Shown here: positions 63,561 to 64,000 of the stretch, piece by piece | How positions within the stretch are numbered: the stretch's first letter is position 1 | Layout of the letters: each line of letters starts with the position of its first letter | Assembly: GCF_015234585.1 (NCBI RefSeq) | Contig: NZ_JADFCM010000001.1 | Location: 186,001-250,000, forward strand | Source of the DNA: Pseudalkalibacillus hwajinpoensis | Lineage (GTDB): Bacteria; Bacillota; Bacilli; Bacillales; Guptibacillaceae | Direction: 5' to 3' | Length of the DNA: 64,000 bases | Made by a program: the position numbers and the translations under genes | Notes under the pieces: model-generated | Told to the model about the DNA's origin: nothing | Database searches by the model: none | Seen by the model: only the letters and a program-made list of their open reading frames with translations

Positions 63561-64000
63561 ATGAATTTTCAACTATCAGAAGAACATGAAATGCTACGGA
63601 AAATGGTGCGCGACTTTGCGAGGAAAGAAGTAGAACCAACAGCGGCTGAGCGTGATGAAGAAGAGCGCTTTGATCGAAAGCTTTTTGATCAAATGGCTGA
63701 GCTTGGTTTAACGGGCATCCCATGGTCAGAAGAGTACGGTGGCATTGGCTCAGATTACTTAAGCTATGTGATTGCAGTGGAAGAGCTATCACGCGTTTGT
63801 GCGTCTACAGGTGTAACGCTTTCTGCACATACCTCCCTTGCAGGCTGGCCGTTGAATGCATTTGGTACAGAAGAGCAGAAGCAGAAGTTCTTGCGTCCAA
63901 TGGCAGAAGGTAAGCTAATGGGAGCTTACGGACTCACAGAGCCAGGGTCAGGATCGGATGCGAGTGGGATGAAAACGACGGCGAAGCTTGATGGCGATCA
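63561..64000 (+). CDS. acdA: Acyl-CoA dehydrogenase AcdA, N-terminal part (3' cut by window edge)
   Basis: The frame starts at ATG 63561 after AAGGAG and is open to the end. [55 protein letters not shown] and [15 protein letters not shown] show an acyl-CoA dehydrogenase similar to but distinct from mmgC upstream. B. subtilis acdA also follows fadF. The catalytic Glu region lies outside the window. Confidence 0.9.
   Translation, partial: MNFQLSEEHEMLRKMVRDFARKEVEPTAAERDEEERFDRKLFDQMAELGLTGIPWSEEYGGIGSDYLSYVIAVEELSRVCASTGVTLSAHTSLAGWPLNAFGTEEQKQKFLRPMAEGKLMGAYGLTEPGSGSDASGMKTTAKLDGD

Overview
This window is chromosomal DNA from an endospore-forming member of the Bacillaceae (Firmicutes). The spore genes cwlJ-gerQ, pbpG and ywhD support this, as do strong AGGAGG-type ribosome binding sites, frequent GTG/TTG starts, and a gene order from about 33 kb onward that follows the ywd-ywf-ywg-ywh-ywi-ywj region of Bacillus subtilis. 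The MotPS-type (sodium-type) stator suggests a marine, halophilic or alkaliphilic species; this is inference and I do not name a species.

Positions 1-29,993 hold an almost complete flagellar gene set in one block: fliD (partial)-fliT-like-fliS-motP-motS-fliL-flgM-flgN-flgK-flgL, then the inverted pair flhO-flhP, then flgB-flgC-fliE-F-G-H-I-J-motE-fliK-flgD-(TIGR02530)-flgE-swrD-fliM-fliY-fliO-P-Q-R-flhB-flhA-flhF-flhG-sigD-swrB-like-yaaR. In B. subtilis these genes are split over several loci and interleaved with cheY and cheBAWCD. Here no chemotaxis gene is present, and FliY has lost the CheC-type phosphatase residues. This looks like a self-contained flagellar system built without CheY-P clearance, with its own sigma-D/FlgM pair and its own stator. 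flagellin, csrA and fliW are not in the window and may lie to the left.

Positions 30,000-33,100 carry a small cassette that looks like a two-part sigma factor of the SigO/RsoA kind: a region-4-containing sigma protein, a YvrJ-family peptide and an RsoA-like region-2 protein. It sits behind a promoter with a LexA-type dyad and is followed by an EcsAB-like ABC exporter.

Positions 33,100-55,400 are house-keeping and sporulation genes: DUF423 protein, gerQ/cwlJ, hemQ, pta, lipL, a dicarboxylate/amino-acid symporter, ywfO, ywgA, a Gfo/Idh/MocA oxidoreductase, an IS1182-family element inserted in a bidirectional terminator, a purine permease, ywhD, a DUF2164 protein, pbpG, uppP, speE-speB, ywiB-argS and a small XapX protein. 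Positions 55,436-64,000 contain uvsE and clsB (minus strand) and a fatty-acid oxidation block fadF-mmgA-mmgB-mmgC-acdA (plus strand), with a shared palindromic operator before fadF and before the thiolase.

The most unusual non-genic structures are two arrays, 30 kb apart, each with five copies of TATTGKCCAAA at exactly 20-bp period; a 120-bp tandem repeat with strong internal dyads between speB and ywiB; an IS whose two ends are hairpins and which is flanked by two copies of a 27-bp terminator palindrome; and a structured leader before speE.
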